From positions 1 to 33,252 of the forward strand of contig JAFTRF010000300.1 in NCBI GenBank assembly GCA_017462405.1: a stretch of 33,252 nucleotides of DNA, given 5' to 3'. Shown piece by piece: positions 15,507 through 23,010 of this stretch (position 1 is its first letter; every line of letters begins with the position of its first letter). The DNA is from Clostridia bacterium (GTDB lineage: Bacteria; Bacillota; Clostridia; Oscillospirales; Acutalibacteraceae). The translations under genes and the position numbers were made by a program. The notes beneath the pieces are model-generated. The model was given only the letters and a program-made list of their open reading frames with translations. It made no database searches and was not told the DNA's origin.

Positions 15507-16415
15507 ATGACACTGGTAATCATGGCCGCGGGTATGGGCAGCCGCTACGGCGGTCTGAAGCAGATCGACCCCGTTGGCAAGAACGGTGAGTTCATTCTGG
15601 ACTACTCCATTTACGACGCCATTGCCGCCGGCTTTGACAAGGTCGTATTTATCATCAAAGAGGAAAATTACAACGATTTCCGGGAAACCATCGGCCGCCG
15701 CATCGAGCGCGCCATCCATGCCGAGTATGTGTTCCAGAAATCTTCCGATATTCCGGCACCGTACACCGTACCGGCCGGCCGCACCAAGCCGTGGGGTACC
15801 GCACATGCTGTGCTGGCTGCCGCTCCGGTGGTGCACGAGAATTTCGCCGTTATCAATGCCGACGATTTCTACGGCCGTGACTCTTTCATGAAGCTGGGCG
15901 CATTCCTGAAGAATGCGGATGCCGCTGCTTCCCCCGCTCCGTACTGCATGGCAGGCTTCATCCTGAAGAACACGCTGACCGAAAACGGCCACGTGGCCCG
16001 CGGTGTGTGCGTGACCGACAACAACCAGCATCTGGTTTCTGTGACCGAGCATACCAAGATCCAGCGTATCGACGGCGAAGTCAAGTCGCTGGTCAACGAT
16101 GTATGGACGCCGCTCGACGAAAACTGCACCGTTTCCATGAACTGCTGGGGCTTCACCCCCGCCGTGTTTGACGCCATCCGCCGCGGCATGGACGCATTCT
16201 TCACCCAGCGCGTACCGCTGGATCCCATGAAGGCCGAGTATTATCTGCCGACCGTCGTCACCGAACAGCTGGAAGACAACACCTGCAACGTACAGGTGCT
16301 GCGCACCGAGTCCCGCTGGTACGGTGTGACCTACCACGCAGACAAGGCGCTGGTAGTGAAAACCATTCAGGATATGACCGATGCCGGCATTTATCCTGAG
16401 CAACTGTGGAAGTAA
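15507..16415 (+). CDS. GT-A fold sugar nucleotidyltransferase (NTP_transferase family)
   Basis: A 302-aa nucleotidyltransferase. The N-terminal MAAGMGSRYGGLKQIDPVG is the nucleotide-binding signature, with the Lys that contacts phosphate. KPWGTAHAVLAA and VINADDFYG give the sugar-nucleotide site and the metal-binding acidic pair. Placed 19 bases ahead of a NahK-type kinase, it most likely turns hexosamine 1-phosphate plus UTP into the UDP-sugar; the nucleotide and sugar are inferred. In bifidobacteria the matching step uses a GalT-like enzyme of another fold. AAAGGA stands at 15491-15496 before the ATG at 15507; the frame is open upstream but that would cover the promoter. Confidence 0.87.
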   Translation: MTLVIMAAGMGSRYGGLKQIDPVGKNGEFILDYSIYDAIAAGFDKVVFIIKEENYNDFRETIGRRIERAIHAEYVFQKSSDIPAPYTVPAGRTKPWGTAHAVLAAAPVVHENFAVINADDFYGRDSFMKLGAFLKNADAAASPAPYCMAGFILKNTLTENGHVARGVCVTDNNQHLVSVTEHTKIQRIDGEVKSLVNDVWTPLDENCTVSMNCWGFTPAVFDAIRRGMDAFFTQRVPLDPMKAEYYLPTVVTEQLEDNTCNVQVLRTESRWYGVTYHADKALVVKTIQDMTDAGIYPEQLWK

Positions 16416-16434
16416 TCCGGAAAGGACAACCGTT

Positions 16435-17529
16435 ATGAATCTGCAAAAAGCCATCAACGCCTTCGCTTTTGAGGGTACGCCGTTCTATTCCGAGCCGTTC
16501 GGCTGCGGTCTGATCAACCGCACCTACGCTATTTACTGCAAATTCGAAAACGATCCTCCCATCCGCTACATGATGCAGCGCATCAACACCCACGTGTTCA
16601 AAGACCCCGAAGGTCTGATGGAAAACATCGTGAGTGTGACCCAGTTCCTGCAGAAGCAGATCGCTGCCGAGGGCGGTGATCCCACCCGCGGCACGCTGAA
16701 TATGACCCCCACCAAGGACGGCAAGTATCTGTATGTTGACGAGGAGGGCGGCTGCTGGCGCGCCTATCGTCTGATTGAGCACGCCGTGTCCTATCAGTCC
16801 GTTGAGAATCCGGAAATCTTCCGCGAGGCCGCCCGCGCATTCGGTGACTTCCAGAAGAAGCTGTCCGCATTCCCGGCCGAGCGTCTGCACGAGACGATCC
16901 CGCAGTTCCACGACACCGCCAAGCGTTTCCGTGACTTCACCGCCGCCGTGGAGCGCAATGCCAGCGGTCGTCTGGCGCTGGTGGAAAAGGAAGTGGCCTT
17001 CATCCGCGCCCGCGAAGCCGATTGCTCCCGGATCGTGGATGCCATCGCCGCCGGCGATGTCCCGCTGCGTGTGACCCACAACGACACCAAGCTGAACAAC
17101 ATCCTGATGGATCCCGATACCGACCGCGCCGTATGCATTCTGGACCTCGACACCATCATGCCCGGTTCTGCGCTGTATGACTTTGGTGACAGCATCCGCT
17201 TCGGTGCCAGCTCCGCCGCTGAGGACGAAAAGGATCTGAGCAAGGTCTACATGAAGCTCGACCTGTTCGAAAAGTACGTCGAAGGCTTCATGGAAGGTGT
17301 GGACGGTCGCCTGACCGACGGCGAAAAGAAGCTGCTGGCCTTCTCTGCCAAGCTGCTGACGCTGGAATGCGGTATGCGCTTCCTGTCCGACTATCTGGAT
17401 GGTGACGTGTACTTCCACACCAAGTATGCCGACCACAACCTCGACCGCTGCCGGACCCAGCTGAAGCTGGTGGCCGACATGGAAGCCAAGATGGATGAAA
17501 TGGAAGCCATCGTAGCCAAGTATTGCTGA
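16435..17529 (+). CDS. nahK: N-acetylhexosamine 1-kinase-like phosphotransferase
   Basis: A 364-aa aminoglycoside-phosphotransferase-fold kinase, close in length to NahK (about 360), which phosphorylates GlcNAc/GalNAc at C1 in the lacto-N-biose pathway. Visible are the N-lobe start FGCGLINRTYAI, MMQRIN with the conserved QRIN of NahK, the catalytic loop THNDTKLNNILMD and the metal-binding LDLDTIMPG followed by YDFGDSIR. The start at 16435 is set by AAAGGA at 16421. Same transcript as the nucleotidyltransferase. Its presence suggests that free HexNAc released by GH20 or phosphorolysis is activated at C1, alongside nagA for the 6-phosphate route. Confidence 0.88.
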   Translation: MNLQKAINAFAFEGTPFYSEPFGCGLINRTYAIYCKFENDPPIRYMMQRINTHVFKDPEGLMENIVSVTQFLQKQIAAEGGDPTRGTLNMTPTKDGKYLYVDEEGGCWRAYRLIEHAVSYQSVENPEIFREAARAFGDFQKKLSAFPAERLHETIPQFHDTAKRFRDFTAAVERNASGRLALVEKEVAFIRAREADCSRIVDAIAAGDVPLRVTHNDTKLNNILMDPDTDRAVCILDLDTIMPGSALYDFGDSIRFGASSAAEDEKDLSKVYMKLDLFEKYVEGFMEGVDGRLTDGEKKLLAFSAKLLTLECGMRFLSDYLDGDVYFHTKYADHNLDRCRTQLKLVADMEAKMDEMEAIVAKYC

Positions 17530-17531
17530 GT

Positions 17532-17663
17532 TTATTCCCCGTACAGGGTGTGCAGGTCTTCCTGCGCCTCCTGAAAGGTGTCTGCGGAAAACAAAAATTT
17601 GCCTCTGGGATCAAAGACTTCGATATGGCCTCTGTGGTAAATCATTCTGCATCCGTACATCAT
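17532..17663 (-). CDS. Small conserved-looking protein, 43 aa
   Basis: A short frame on the minus strand encoding a 43-aa protein that starts MMYGCRMIYHRGHIEVFD and ends ALY-like HTLYGE. The segment RGHIEVFDPRGKFLFSADT reads as two beta strands followed by an acidic helix (FQEAQEDLHTL). AGAGGGA stands 7 bases before the ATG at 17663. Its stop is 3 bases from the nahK stop, convergent. I believe similar small proteins occur in related Clostridia, but this is from memory; function unknown. Confidence 0.65.
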   Translation of the reverse strand: MMYGCRMIYHRGHIEVFDPRGKFLFSADTFQEAQEDLHTLYGE

Positions 17664-17695
17664 TTTTGTTTCCCTCTGCTTTCACTTTGATTTTT

Positions 17696-17726
17696 CCGCC
17701 GCTTCGTCACCGGAGCGGCGGTTTTT
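17696..17726 (+). terminator. Terminator downstream of nahK
   Basis: Eight-base stem (17696-17703 with 17714-17721) plus five T residues on the plus strand. It is 166 bases past nahK, so the message would cross the small antisense gene. Confidence 0.75.
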
Positions 17727-17760
17727 GTTTTCTGAATACATGATAACAGATATGATGTAC

Positions 17761-17790
17761 GATATGCCGGACCGATTTTTCCGACATATC
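17761..17790. promoter_or_regulatory. Inverted repeat upstream of the Cys/Gly-rich protein promoter
   Basis: Ten-base arms gatatgccgg and ccgacatatc (one mismatch) around a 10-base loop, 30 bases upstream of the -35 element. Operator-like; regulator unknown. Confidence 0.4.
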
Positions 17791-17820
17791 GGCAAAGCCC
17801 GGCAAAATCCGTCGTTTTAT

Positions 17821-17849
17821 TTGCTTTTGTATATCCGCTGTGCTATAAT
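17821..17849 (+). promoter_or_regulatory. Promoter of the Cys/Gly-rich membrane protein gene
   Basis: TTGCTT (17821-17826), 17-base spacer, TATAAT (17844-17849) with extended TGC. Confidence 0.8.
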
Positions 17850-17881
17850 GAAACCAACAACACGATGCAGGAGGGCTTACA

Positions 17882-18835
17882 ATGGGACAATGTGAATATG
17901 CCGACGGTTTTCTGGACGGTTATCATTGCAAAAATCACAACAACGACAAGGTTCCGCGAGATATGGTGGAATACTACTGCACGATGTATACGCAGTGTAG
18001 CCACTGCCCATGGCGCGGCGGTGACGATGGCCCGCGATTGAGGGATCAGCGGGAGGCAGACCGGCAGGCACAGGAAGCGCGGGATGAGGCAGACCGGCAG
18101 GCAAAGGCCCGCCTGCAGCATGATGCGTATGACTACAGCGAAAATTCTTCCGACGGCAACGGCAGTATCAGCGGCGGCGGTGGTGGTGGCATCAGCGGCG
18201 GCGGCGGTGGTGGTGGAAGTCTCGGCTGTTCCGGATGGTCAAGCTTTCTTCTGTTCCTGATTCTGTGCGCCGCCGTATTTTTGCTTGTGTGGCTGGGTGA
18301 TTTATTCGGCTGGCTCGGTCCATGGGCCACGATGCGGGTTCCCCCTGCTGCAGTAACCGAGGATCTGCGCCTGTATTCCATTTCCATGGATTCCGGGCAT
18401 TATTTTGAGGTCCGCTCGGAGAAATTCAAAGACGACGGTTCCTGCTCCCTGCGTACGGAATATCGGTTCAATGAGGTTTATCTGGAGCAGGACAAGGCCT
18501 CCGTGTGGATCGGTCAGTGTGATTTGCTGGCGCTGAATACCGGCATCGTCTATGACTACACCTATGAGGAAGCCGAAGCGCTGATGCTGCGTCCCCTGCT
18601 GATCCAGCTGCAGGACACGGCGAAAGTCCCGCTGGACGGCCTGATGATGGAGATTTTTGATGCACGGGGTACGGAACTGCCCTGGATTGCGCTGGGGGAC
18701 GGTCTGTATGCCGTATTTCTGCCCAATGACGCCGCCGATCAATCGCTGACCTTACAGGCCGCCGGATACCTTGACCGGCACATCCCGTTCAAGGGCGATG
18801 CGCGGCTCAGTAAAGTGATCGTGACGATGGCATAA
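17882..18835 (+). CDS. Membrane protein with N-terminal Cys/His cluster and Gly-rich linker, unknown function
   Basis: A 317-aa protein I do not recognise. Residues 1-44 carry C4, C16, H19, C33, C39, H41 and C42, which could bind zinc. Residues 50-80 are a charged helix with an internal repeat (DNA repeat of 18 bases at 18053 and 18086, period 33). Residues 95-113 are a Gly run (ISGGGGGGISGGGGGGGS). A membrane helix follows (about 118-144), then a ~170-residue beta-rich domain, probably outside. The layout suggests a cytoplasmic metal-binding head linked to an exposed domain. AGGAGG precedes the ATG. It is followed after 13 bases by a lipoprotein gene. Confidence 0.8.
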   Translation: MGQCEYADGFLDGYHCKNHNNDKVPRDMVEYYCTMYTQCSHCPWRGGDDGPRLRDQREADRQAQEARDEADRQAKARLQHDAYDYSENSSDGNGSISGGGGGGISGGGGGGGSLGCSGWSSFLLFLILCAAVFLLVWLGDLFGWLGPWATMRVPPAAVTEDLRLYSISMDSGHYFEVRSEKFKDDGSCSLRTEYRFNEVYLEQDKASVWIGQCDLLALNTGIVYDYTYEEAEALMLRPLLIQLQDTAKVPLDGLMMEIFDARGTELPWIALGDGLYAVFLPNDAADQSLTLQAAGYLDRHIPFKGDARLSKVIVTMA

Positions 18836-18848
18836 AGCGGAGGACGAT

Positions 18849-19298
18849 ATGAAAAAGATTTTTGCATTGCTTTTGATCGCGCTGATGATGTTGTCGTGCG
18901 TCGGCTGCAGCCGCAGCGACGGCAAAGACGACAACGAGTCCGATGTGGAAACCGTAGACATCGGTGACAGCCGTTTTCTGATCGTGGAACTGGAGGGCAG
19001 CGGCGCCAATACGGCCCCCGTCGAGCTTTACCGCGTTGAAAAGTCCGGTGACAGCTATGCGGATGCCGAAGCCTGTCCGATCACGCACGACGGCGGGTTC
19101 CGCTACTATGCCCTGCTGCCGGCCGGCGGTACCTATCAACTGTATGTGACCCGCCCGGACGGACAGCGGCTCACCCGCCTGATCGTATTTGAGGACAGTC
19201 AGGTCTGCAGCATTCATATGTCACTGGATGCCAAGGACAACGGGAATTACCGCCCGCTGTGGCCCGAAACCCCGCACAATAATCCTGAACCAAACTAA
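18849..19298 (+). CDS. Putative lipoprotein
   Basis: A 149-aa secreted protein with a lipoprotein signal: basic MKK, hydrophobic stretch, lipobox CVGC with Cys20 as the lipidated residue, followed by an acidic linker. The mature part (about 40-130) looks like a small beta-sandwich (TAPVELYRVEK, GGTYQLYVTRPDGQRL). GGAGG precedes the start. Co-transcribed with the Cys/Gly-rich membrane protein; possibly they meet at the outer face of the membrane. No family recognised. Confidence 0.83.
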   Translation: MKKIFALLLIALMMLSCVGCSRSDGKDDNESDVETVDIGDSRFLIVELEGSGANTAPVELYRVEKSGDSYADAEACPITHDGGFRYYALLPAGGTYQLYVTRPDGQRLTRLIVFEDSQVCSIHMSLDAKDNGNYRPLWPETPHNNPEPN

Positions 19299-19301
19299 AA
19301 T

Positions 19302-19341
19302 ACACCGCCGCAAACCGGACTTTCCCGGCCTGCGGCGGTGT
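19302..19341. terminator. Bidirectional terminator, copy 1 of a repeated hairpin
   Basis: Eleven-base stem (19302-19312 with 19331-19341) with inner pairing, between convergent genes. Nearly identical to the hairpin at 20676-20715. Confidence 0.85.
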
Positions 19342-19360
19342 ACTTATTCATTTTGCAATT

Positions 19361-20428
19361 TTATTTGCTCAGTACCTTGATTCGGACATCCACTCCACGG
19401 AGCCAGTCAAGTGCATCATCGTCATCCACTTCCAGTGTACCGTCGCAGTACAGAATCATATTCCATTCCGGCGTAATCTGGTCTGCATTGGCCGTACTTT
19501 TCAGCGTATCGGGCTTGCGCTCCGATGTGATTTCCCCATCCCAGAACACCAGTGTACCATCTGCTTTCGCATAGCAGCCGCTGTCGGGGAACAGCCGGAC
19601 TACTTGTGTGTCTCTGATCGCAGTCTCCGCGATTTCCGTTGTCCCGCGTTTGAGCGTGGTTTCCATCAAGGTGCCATCTTCCAGCAGGAACAAATACCCG
19701 TAGTATTCTCCACCATCTGCTGCTACTGCGCTTTTCTCACACAGTATAACTGTTTTCGGTGCCTGGTTGTTGGTCACCACCGCCGTTGCTTTTCCATCCG
19801 CCGTAACTACGCCGTTACCATTCACCAAGGCATCGGATTTTGCTGCCGATACATTCCAACCGAAGTAATACACATTGCCGTCGGTCGTAGCAAAGCCGTA
19901 GCCACCATCGGTATACACACTTCGGCGGCCGCCGAAGATGACCGACACCTTTTTCCCACTGAGCTGTTCTTCGATGCTCTGCCAGCGTCCGGCCAGATCA
20001 ATGCGGTTGATTCCACCCACTTCATCTTGTGCCGGGTACGCGGTGGGGTTGTCTTTGCTTGCCGGATAACGCCTGGCCAGTTCATCCGCAGTCATATGCA
20101 GGTAGGATACCTTCCCGTCGGTCCACAGTACCCACAGTTCTTCCGTAAAGGTGTCTGTGAAAGACACGACCGATACCGCGCCCGATTTACCGTTCACGGT
20201 TTTCGCAGCACTGACCCATTCCATAAACTGTGGATTGATGTGAAGCTTACCGTCCGGATCAATATAGGCATATTGGCAGATGGTGTGGTGGTTCCACGCC
20301 TCGTTGATGGTCAAGCGAATGCTTTCCGGCAGCTGCGAGGAAAGGGTGCCGCTTTCCTGTGTACAGGAGGTCAGAAACAGCAGTGCGGACAAGAGCAATA
20401 TGAATATTTTTCGCTTTGAATATCTCAT
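19361..20428 (-). CDS. Repeat-containing sensor-like lipoprotein, paralog of the anti-sigma protein's outer part
   Basis: A 355-aa lipoprotein: MRYSKRKIF, hydrophobic segment, lipobox LTSC with Cys22. The mature part has repeated strand-turn units of the form GYGFATTDGNVYYFGWN, LFLLEDGTLMETT, CYAKADGTLVFWDG and NMILYCDGTLEVDD, recalling RCC1-type propeller blades. Its whole length aligns by eye with residues about 235-600 of the 616-aa protein at 27444-29294 (for example ELWVLWTDGKVSYLHMT against ELWILWEDYTITYLHTT). The start at 20428 is set by AAGGGGA 9 bases upstream. Function unknown; a ligand- or envelope-sensing role is inferred only from the paralog. Confidence 0.82.
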   Translation of the reverse strand: MRYSKRKIFILLLSALLFLTSCTQESGTLSSQLPESIRLTINEAWNHHTICQYAYIDPDGKLHINPQFMEWVSAAKTVNGKSGAVSVVSFTDTFTEELWVLWTDGKVSYLHMTADELARRYPASKDNPTAYPAQDEVGGINRIDLAGRWQSIEEQLSGKKVSVIFGGRRSVYTDGGYGFATTDGNVYYFGWNVSAAKSDALVNGNGVVTADGKATAVVTNNQAPKTVILCEKSAVAADGGEYYGYLFLLEDGTLMETTLKRGTTEIAETAIRDTQVVRLFPDSGCYAKADGTLVFWDGEITSERKPDTLKSTANADQITPEWNMILYCDGTLEVDDDDALDWLRGVDVRIKVLSK

Positions 20429-20530
20429 GAACTTATCCCCTTTACACACAATTCAGTACGAAGCACAAACAAATGATTCACCATCTCCGGATATGTTGAA
20501 AAATCTCTCACGCTTCATAACTTTATATAA

Positions 20531-20559
20531 ATAATACACTTTTTACCATTCTATAACAA
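20531..20559 (-). promoter_or_regulatory. Promoter of the sensor-like lipoprotein
   Basis: Minus strand TTGTTA (20554-20559), 17-base spacer, TATTAT (20531-20536). The rest of 20429-20675 is AT-rich and shows no gene. Confidence 0.7.
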
Positions 20560-20670
20560 GTGAAATTCTACACAAGAAAAAAAATTATTTTCGTACAGTA
20601 TTTTTGTCCCTTTTTTTAGATTTCCATCCCTGTGTGACATTTTTGTAAAATAATGGTATGTTTTGTGTGA

Positions 20671-20715
20671 AAAATACACCGCCTCAAACCGGAATTTTCC
20701 GGCCTGCGGCGGTGT
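20671..20715 (-). terminator. Terminator of the purF-like/XRE unit, copy 2 of the repeated hairpin
   Basis: Eleven-base stem (20676-20686 with 20705-20715, one mismatch) plus T-tract on the minus strand at 20671-20675. Differs from copy 1 at only a few positions. Confidence 0.8.
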
Positions 20716-20723
20716 TTGTTTTA

Positions 20724-20966
20724 TCAATGAATTTCCTGTTCCAGATGCCGGAACAATTCCGAGTGAAAAAAGTCCTCGATGGTGATTTCCAGTCCATCGC
20801 ACAATTTTTTCACGGTAGATACGGTGGTACTGTTGTTTCTTCCGCTGACGATGTTGTTGACTGTAGATTGCGTGACTCCACTCAGTGTGCTCAATTTATT
20901 GACGCTGATATTCCGTTCCCGGCACAATTCCAGAATGCGTTCTTTTACTGCTTCACCGATATACAT
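20724..20966 (-). CDS. Small XRE-family helix-turn-helix regulator
   Basis: An 80-aa protein made of a single Cro/C1-type helix-turn-helix: ERNISVNKLSTLSGVTQSTVNNIVSG is the recognition pair (about residues 18-43), followed by VSTVKKLCDGLEITIEDFF, the usual end of such domains. There is no sensor domain. The ATG at 20966 has only a weak purine-rich site. It starts 12 bases after the purF-like stop, so it is probably read from the same message. Target unknown. Confidence 0.88.
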   Translation of the reverse strand: MYIGEAVKERILELCRERNISVNKLSTLSGVTQSTVNNIVSGRNNSTTVSTVKKLCDGLEITIEDFFHSELFRHLEQEIH

Positions 20967-20978
20967 TCGTTTTATCTA

Positions 20979-22391
20979 TTATTCTTCGCCGTTCCAGCAG
21001 TAGGTACACATCTTCGACGGGTCGATGCCGATGGCCTCCAGCATATCATCCAGCCGGTGATACTTCAGCGAGGTGAAGTTCAGCTTCTCGCAGATGGCAT
21101 CCACCATCCGATGATACTTTTCGCTGTCCGGGTCGGCATACTCGCGCAGCACATCGTCGGACACGTCGCCGCCCTCCAGTTCCCGGATGACCCGGCGGGT
21201 GATCAGTTCCATCTCGGAACCGGAACGGGAAAAGCTCAGGTACTTGCACCCGAACAGCAGCGGCGGGCAGGCCGGACGGATATGCACTTCCTTGGCACCG
21301 CTTTCGTACAAAAACTGCGTCGTTTCCGACAACTGCGTGCCGCGCACGATGGAGTCGTCGATCAGCAGCATCTTCTTGTCCTTGATGAGATCGTGAATCG
21401 GCAGCAGCTTCATCTTGGCGATCATCTGCCGCTTGCTCTGATGCGTCGGCATAAAGGACCGGGGCCACGTAGGCGTATACTTGATGAACGGCCGGGTATA
21501 CATGATGCCCGATTCGTGGGCATAGCCCATCGCGTGCGGCACACCGGAGTCCGGCACACCGGCCACGATGTCCGGCTGCACATGATCGCGCCGCGCCAGC
21601 GCACGGCCACATTCATACCGCGCTACCTCGACGTTCACGCCTTCATAGGAAGATGCCGGATAACCGTAATAAATCCACAGGAAAGTGCAGATCTTCATGT
21701 CCTTGCCGGGCTGTACCAGCGTCTTCAGTCCGTCACTGTCCATGACGGCGATCTCGCCGGGGCCCAGTTCCTTGTAATCGTGATACCCCAGATTCAGGTA
21801 TGCAAAACTTTCGAAGCTGAAGCACATAGCATCGCTTTTGCGTCCGACCACGATCGGGGTCCGGCCCAGCTTGTCGCGGGCGGCATAAATGCCCTTCGGG
21901 GTCAGCACCAGCATACTGATCGAACCGTCAATTTTATCCTGCGCGTAGCGGATGCCCTCAACCAGATTCTCTTTCTGGTTGATCAGCGAAGCTACCAGCT
22001 CCGTGGGGTTGATGTCGCCGTTGCTCATGGCGAAGAAGTGGATGTTGTGTTCATCCATGATTTCCTTGGTCAGCGCCTCAATGTTGTTGATCTTGCCCAC
22101 CGTGGTGATGGCGAACTGACCGTGATGCGACCGCACATACAGCGGTTGTGCCTCAAAATCCGAAATACAGCCGATGCCCATCGTACCGCGCATACTCTGC
22201 GCTTCACTGCTGAACTTCGTCCGGAACGGAGAATTGGAAATATTGTGAATGGCCTTATCAATGACATTGATCTCGGAATCATATACCGCCATACCTGCGC
22301 GGCGCGTGCCGAGATGGGAATGATAGTCCACGCCGTAAAACAAATCAAAAACGCAGTCCTCCTGCGAAACTACACCGAAAAAACCGCCCAT
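20979..22391 (-). CDS. Amidophosphoribosyltransferase paralog lacking the catalytic N-terminal cysteine
   Basis: A 470-aa PurF-family protein. PurF makes phosphoribosylamine from PRPP and glutamine. The PRPP site MLLIDDSIVRGTQ is intact, as are Cys residues expected for the Fe-S cluster (ICTFLWIYYGYP, RPACPPLLFGCKY and C-terminal MCTYC). But the protein begins MGGFFGVVS where active PurF exposes Cys in CGVFG; the first Cys is residue 13. The start is firm (AAAGGAG 8 bases upstream), so glutamine hydrolysis should be lost. It may use ammonia, have another amide source, or do something else. No other pur gene is adjacent. Confidence 0.85.
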   Translation of the reverse strand: MGGFFGVVSQEDCVFDLFYGVDYHSHLGTRRAGMAVYDSEINVIDKAIHNISNSPFRTKFSSEAQSMRGTMGIGCISDFEAQPLYVRSHHGQFAITTVGKINNIEALTKEIMDEHNIHFFAMSNGDINPTELVASLINQKENLVEGIRYAQDKIDGSISMLVLTPKGIYAARDKLGRTPIVVGRKSDAMCFSFESFAYLNLGYHDYKELGPGEIAVMDSDGLKTLVQPGKDMKICTFLWIYYGYPASSYEGVNVEVARYECGRALARRDHVQPDIVAGVPDSGVPHAMGYAHESGIMYTRPFIKYTPTWPRSFMPTHQSKRQMIAKMKLLPIHDLIKDKKMLLIDDSIVRGTQLSETTQFLYESGAKEVHIRPACPPLLFGCKYLSFSRSGSEMELITRRVIRELEGGDVSDDVLREYADPDSEKYHRMVDAICEKLNFTSLKYHRLDDMLEAIGIDPSKMCTYCWNGEE

Positions 22392-22445
22392 AAAAAATGC
22401 TCCTTTGCGCGTCCTGCGCTGCTTTTGCTATCTGGTCTATGCTAT

Positions 22446-22473
22446 ATTATAGCGCAATCGCGTGAAAGTTCAA
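22446..22473 (-). promoter_or_regulatory. Promoter of the purF-like gene
   Basis: Minus strand TTGAAC (22468-22473), 16-base spacer, TATAAT (22446-22451). Confidence 0.75.
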
Positions 22474-22519
22474 GACGAAAATACTCACAAAAATAAGCAA
22501 AAAAAATCCCCATAAAATG

Positions 22520-22545
22520 AAAAAAACAGCACATTTACTGTGCTG
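22520..22545 (-). terminator. tRNA operon terminator
   Basis: Seven-base perfect stem (22527-22533 with 22539-22545) and seven T residues on the minus strand. Confidence 0.92.
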
Positions 22546-22559
22546 CTTCTGTCATCAAC

Positions 22560-22636
22560 TGGTGGACACGAGGGGACTCGAACCCATGACCTCTCGCGTG
22601 TGAGGCGAGCGCTCTAACCAGCTGAGCTACGCGTCC
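22560..22636 (-). tRNA. tRNA-Val (anticodon CAC)
   Basis: Cloverleaf on the minus strand, 77 bases with encoded CCA. Anticodon stem CTCGC/GCGAG with loop CTCACAC gives CAC. Acceptor stem has one G-U. The T stem (ATGGG/CCCCT) has one T-C mismatch. Confidence 0.95.
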
Positions 22637-22641
22637 ATATT

Positions 22642-22716
22642 TGGTGACCCGGACGAGAATCGAACTCGTGTTACCGCCGTGAAAGGGCGGTGTCTTAACC
22701 GCTTGACCACCGGGCC
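22642..22716 (-). tRNA. tRNA-Glu (anticodon TTC)
   Basis: Minus strand, 75 bases with encoded CCA. Anticodon loop CTTTCAC gives TTC; T loop TTCGATT; acceptor stem GGCCCGG with CCGGGTC. Confidence 0.96.
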
Positions 22717-22721
22717 ATATG

Positions 22722-22798
22722 TGGTAGCGGTAGTCGGACTTGAACCAACGACACTTCGGGTATGAACCGAATGCTCTAGCCAGCTGAGCTATACCGCC
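22722..22798 (-). tRNA. tRNA-Met, elongator type (anticodon CAT)
   Basis: Minus strand, 77 bases with encoded CCA. Anticodon stem TTCGG/CCGAA with loop TTCATAC. The three G-C pairs of initiator tRNA are absent and the body resembles elongator tRNA-Met. First gene of the Met-Glu-Val operon. Confidence 0.94.
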
Positions 22799-22848
22799 AC
22801 ATTTATGCTCCGTTTGACTTTCTTTCGTCTGTCTCACAGCGCCTCTAT

Positions 22849-22877
22849 AGTATATCGCATGAATTCTGATTTGTCAA
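22849..22877 (-). promoter_or_regulatory. tRNA operon promoter
   Basis: Minus strand TTGACA (22872-22877), 17-base spacer, TATACT (22849-22854); near consensus, as expected for stable RNA. Confidence 0.93.
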
Positions 22878-22957
22878 CCCCTTTTTTCAAATTTTTTCGT
22901 TTTTTTTGAGATTTTTTTCGGGCGGTTGAAACAGCGTTGTTCTTGTGCTATGATAAG

Positions 22958-22983
22958 AAAACCGGGGACGCATCCCCGGTTTT
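22958..22983. terminator. Terminator of the GH20 gene
   Basis: Eleven-base perfect stem (22958-22968 with 22973-22983) with a 4-base loop ending in TTTT, 28 bases after the stop. Confidence 0.88.
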
Positions 22984-23010
22984 CTGTCGTTGTATCCGTA
23001 TAAAAAGCAA

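Noticed and set aside
20658-22496. 612-aa plus-strand frame
   Set aside because: Antisense to the purF-like and XRE genes, whose sense frames have clear family motifs.
22535-22837. 100-aa minus-strand frame
   Set aside because: It is a read-through of three tRNA genes, not a protein gene.
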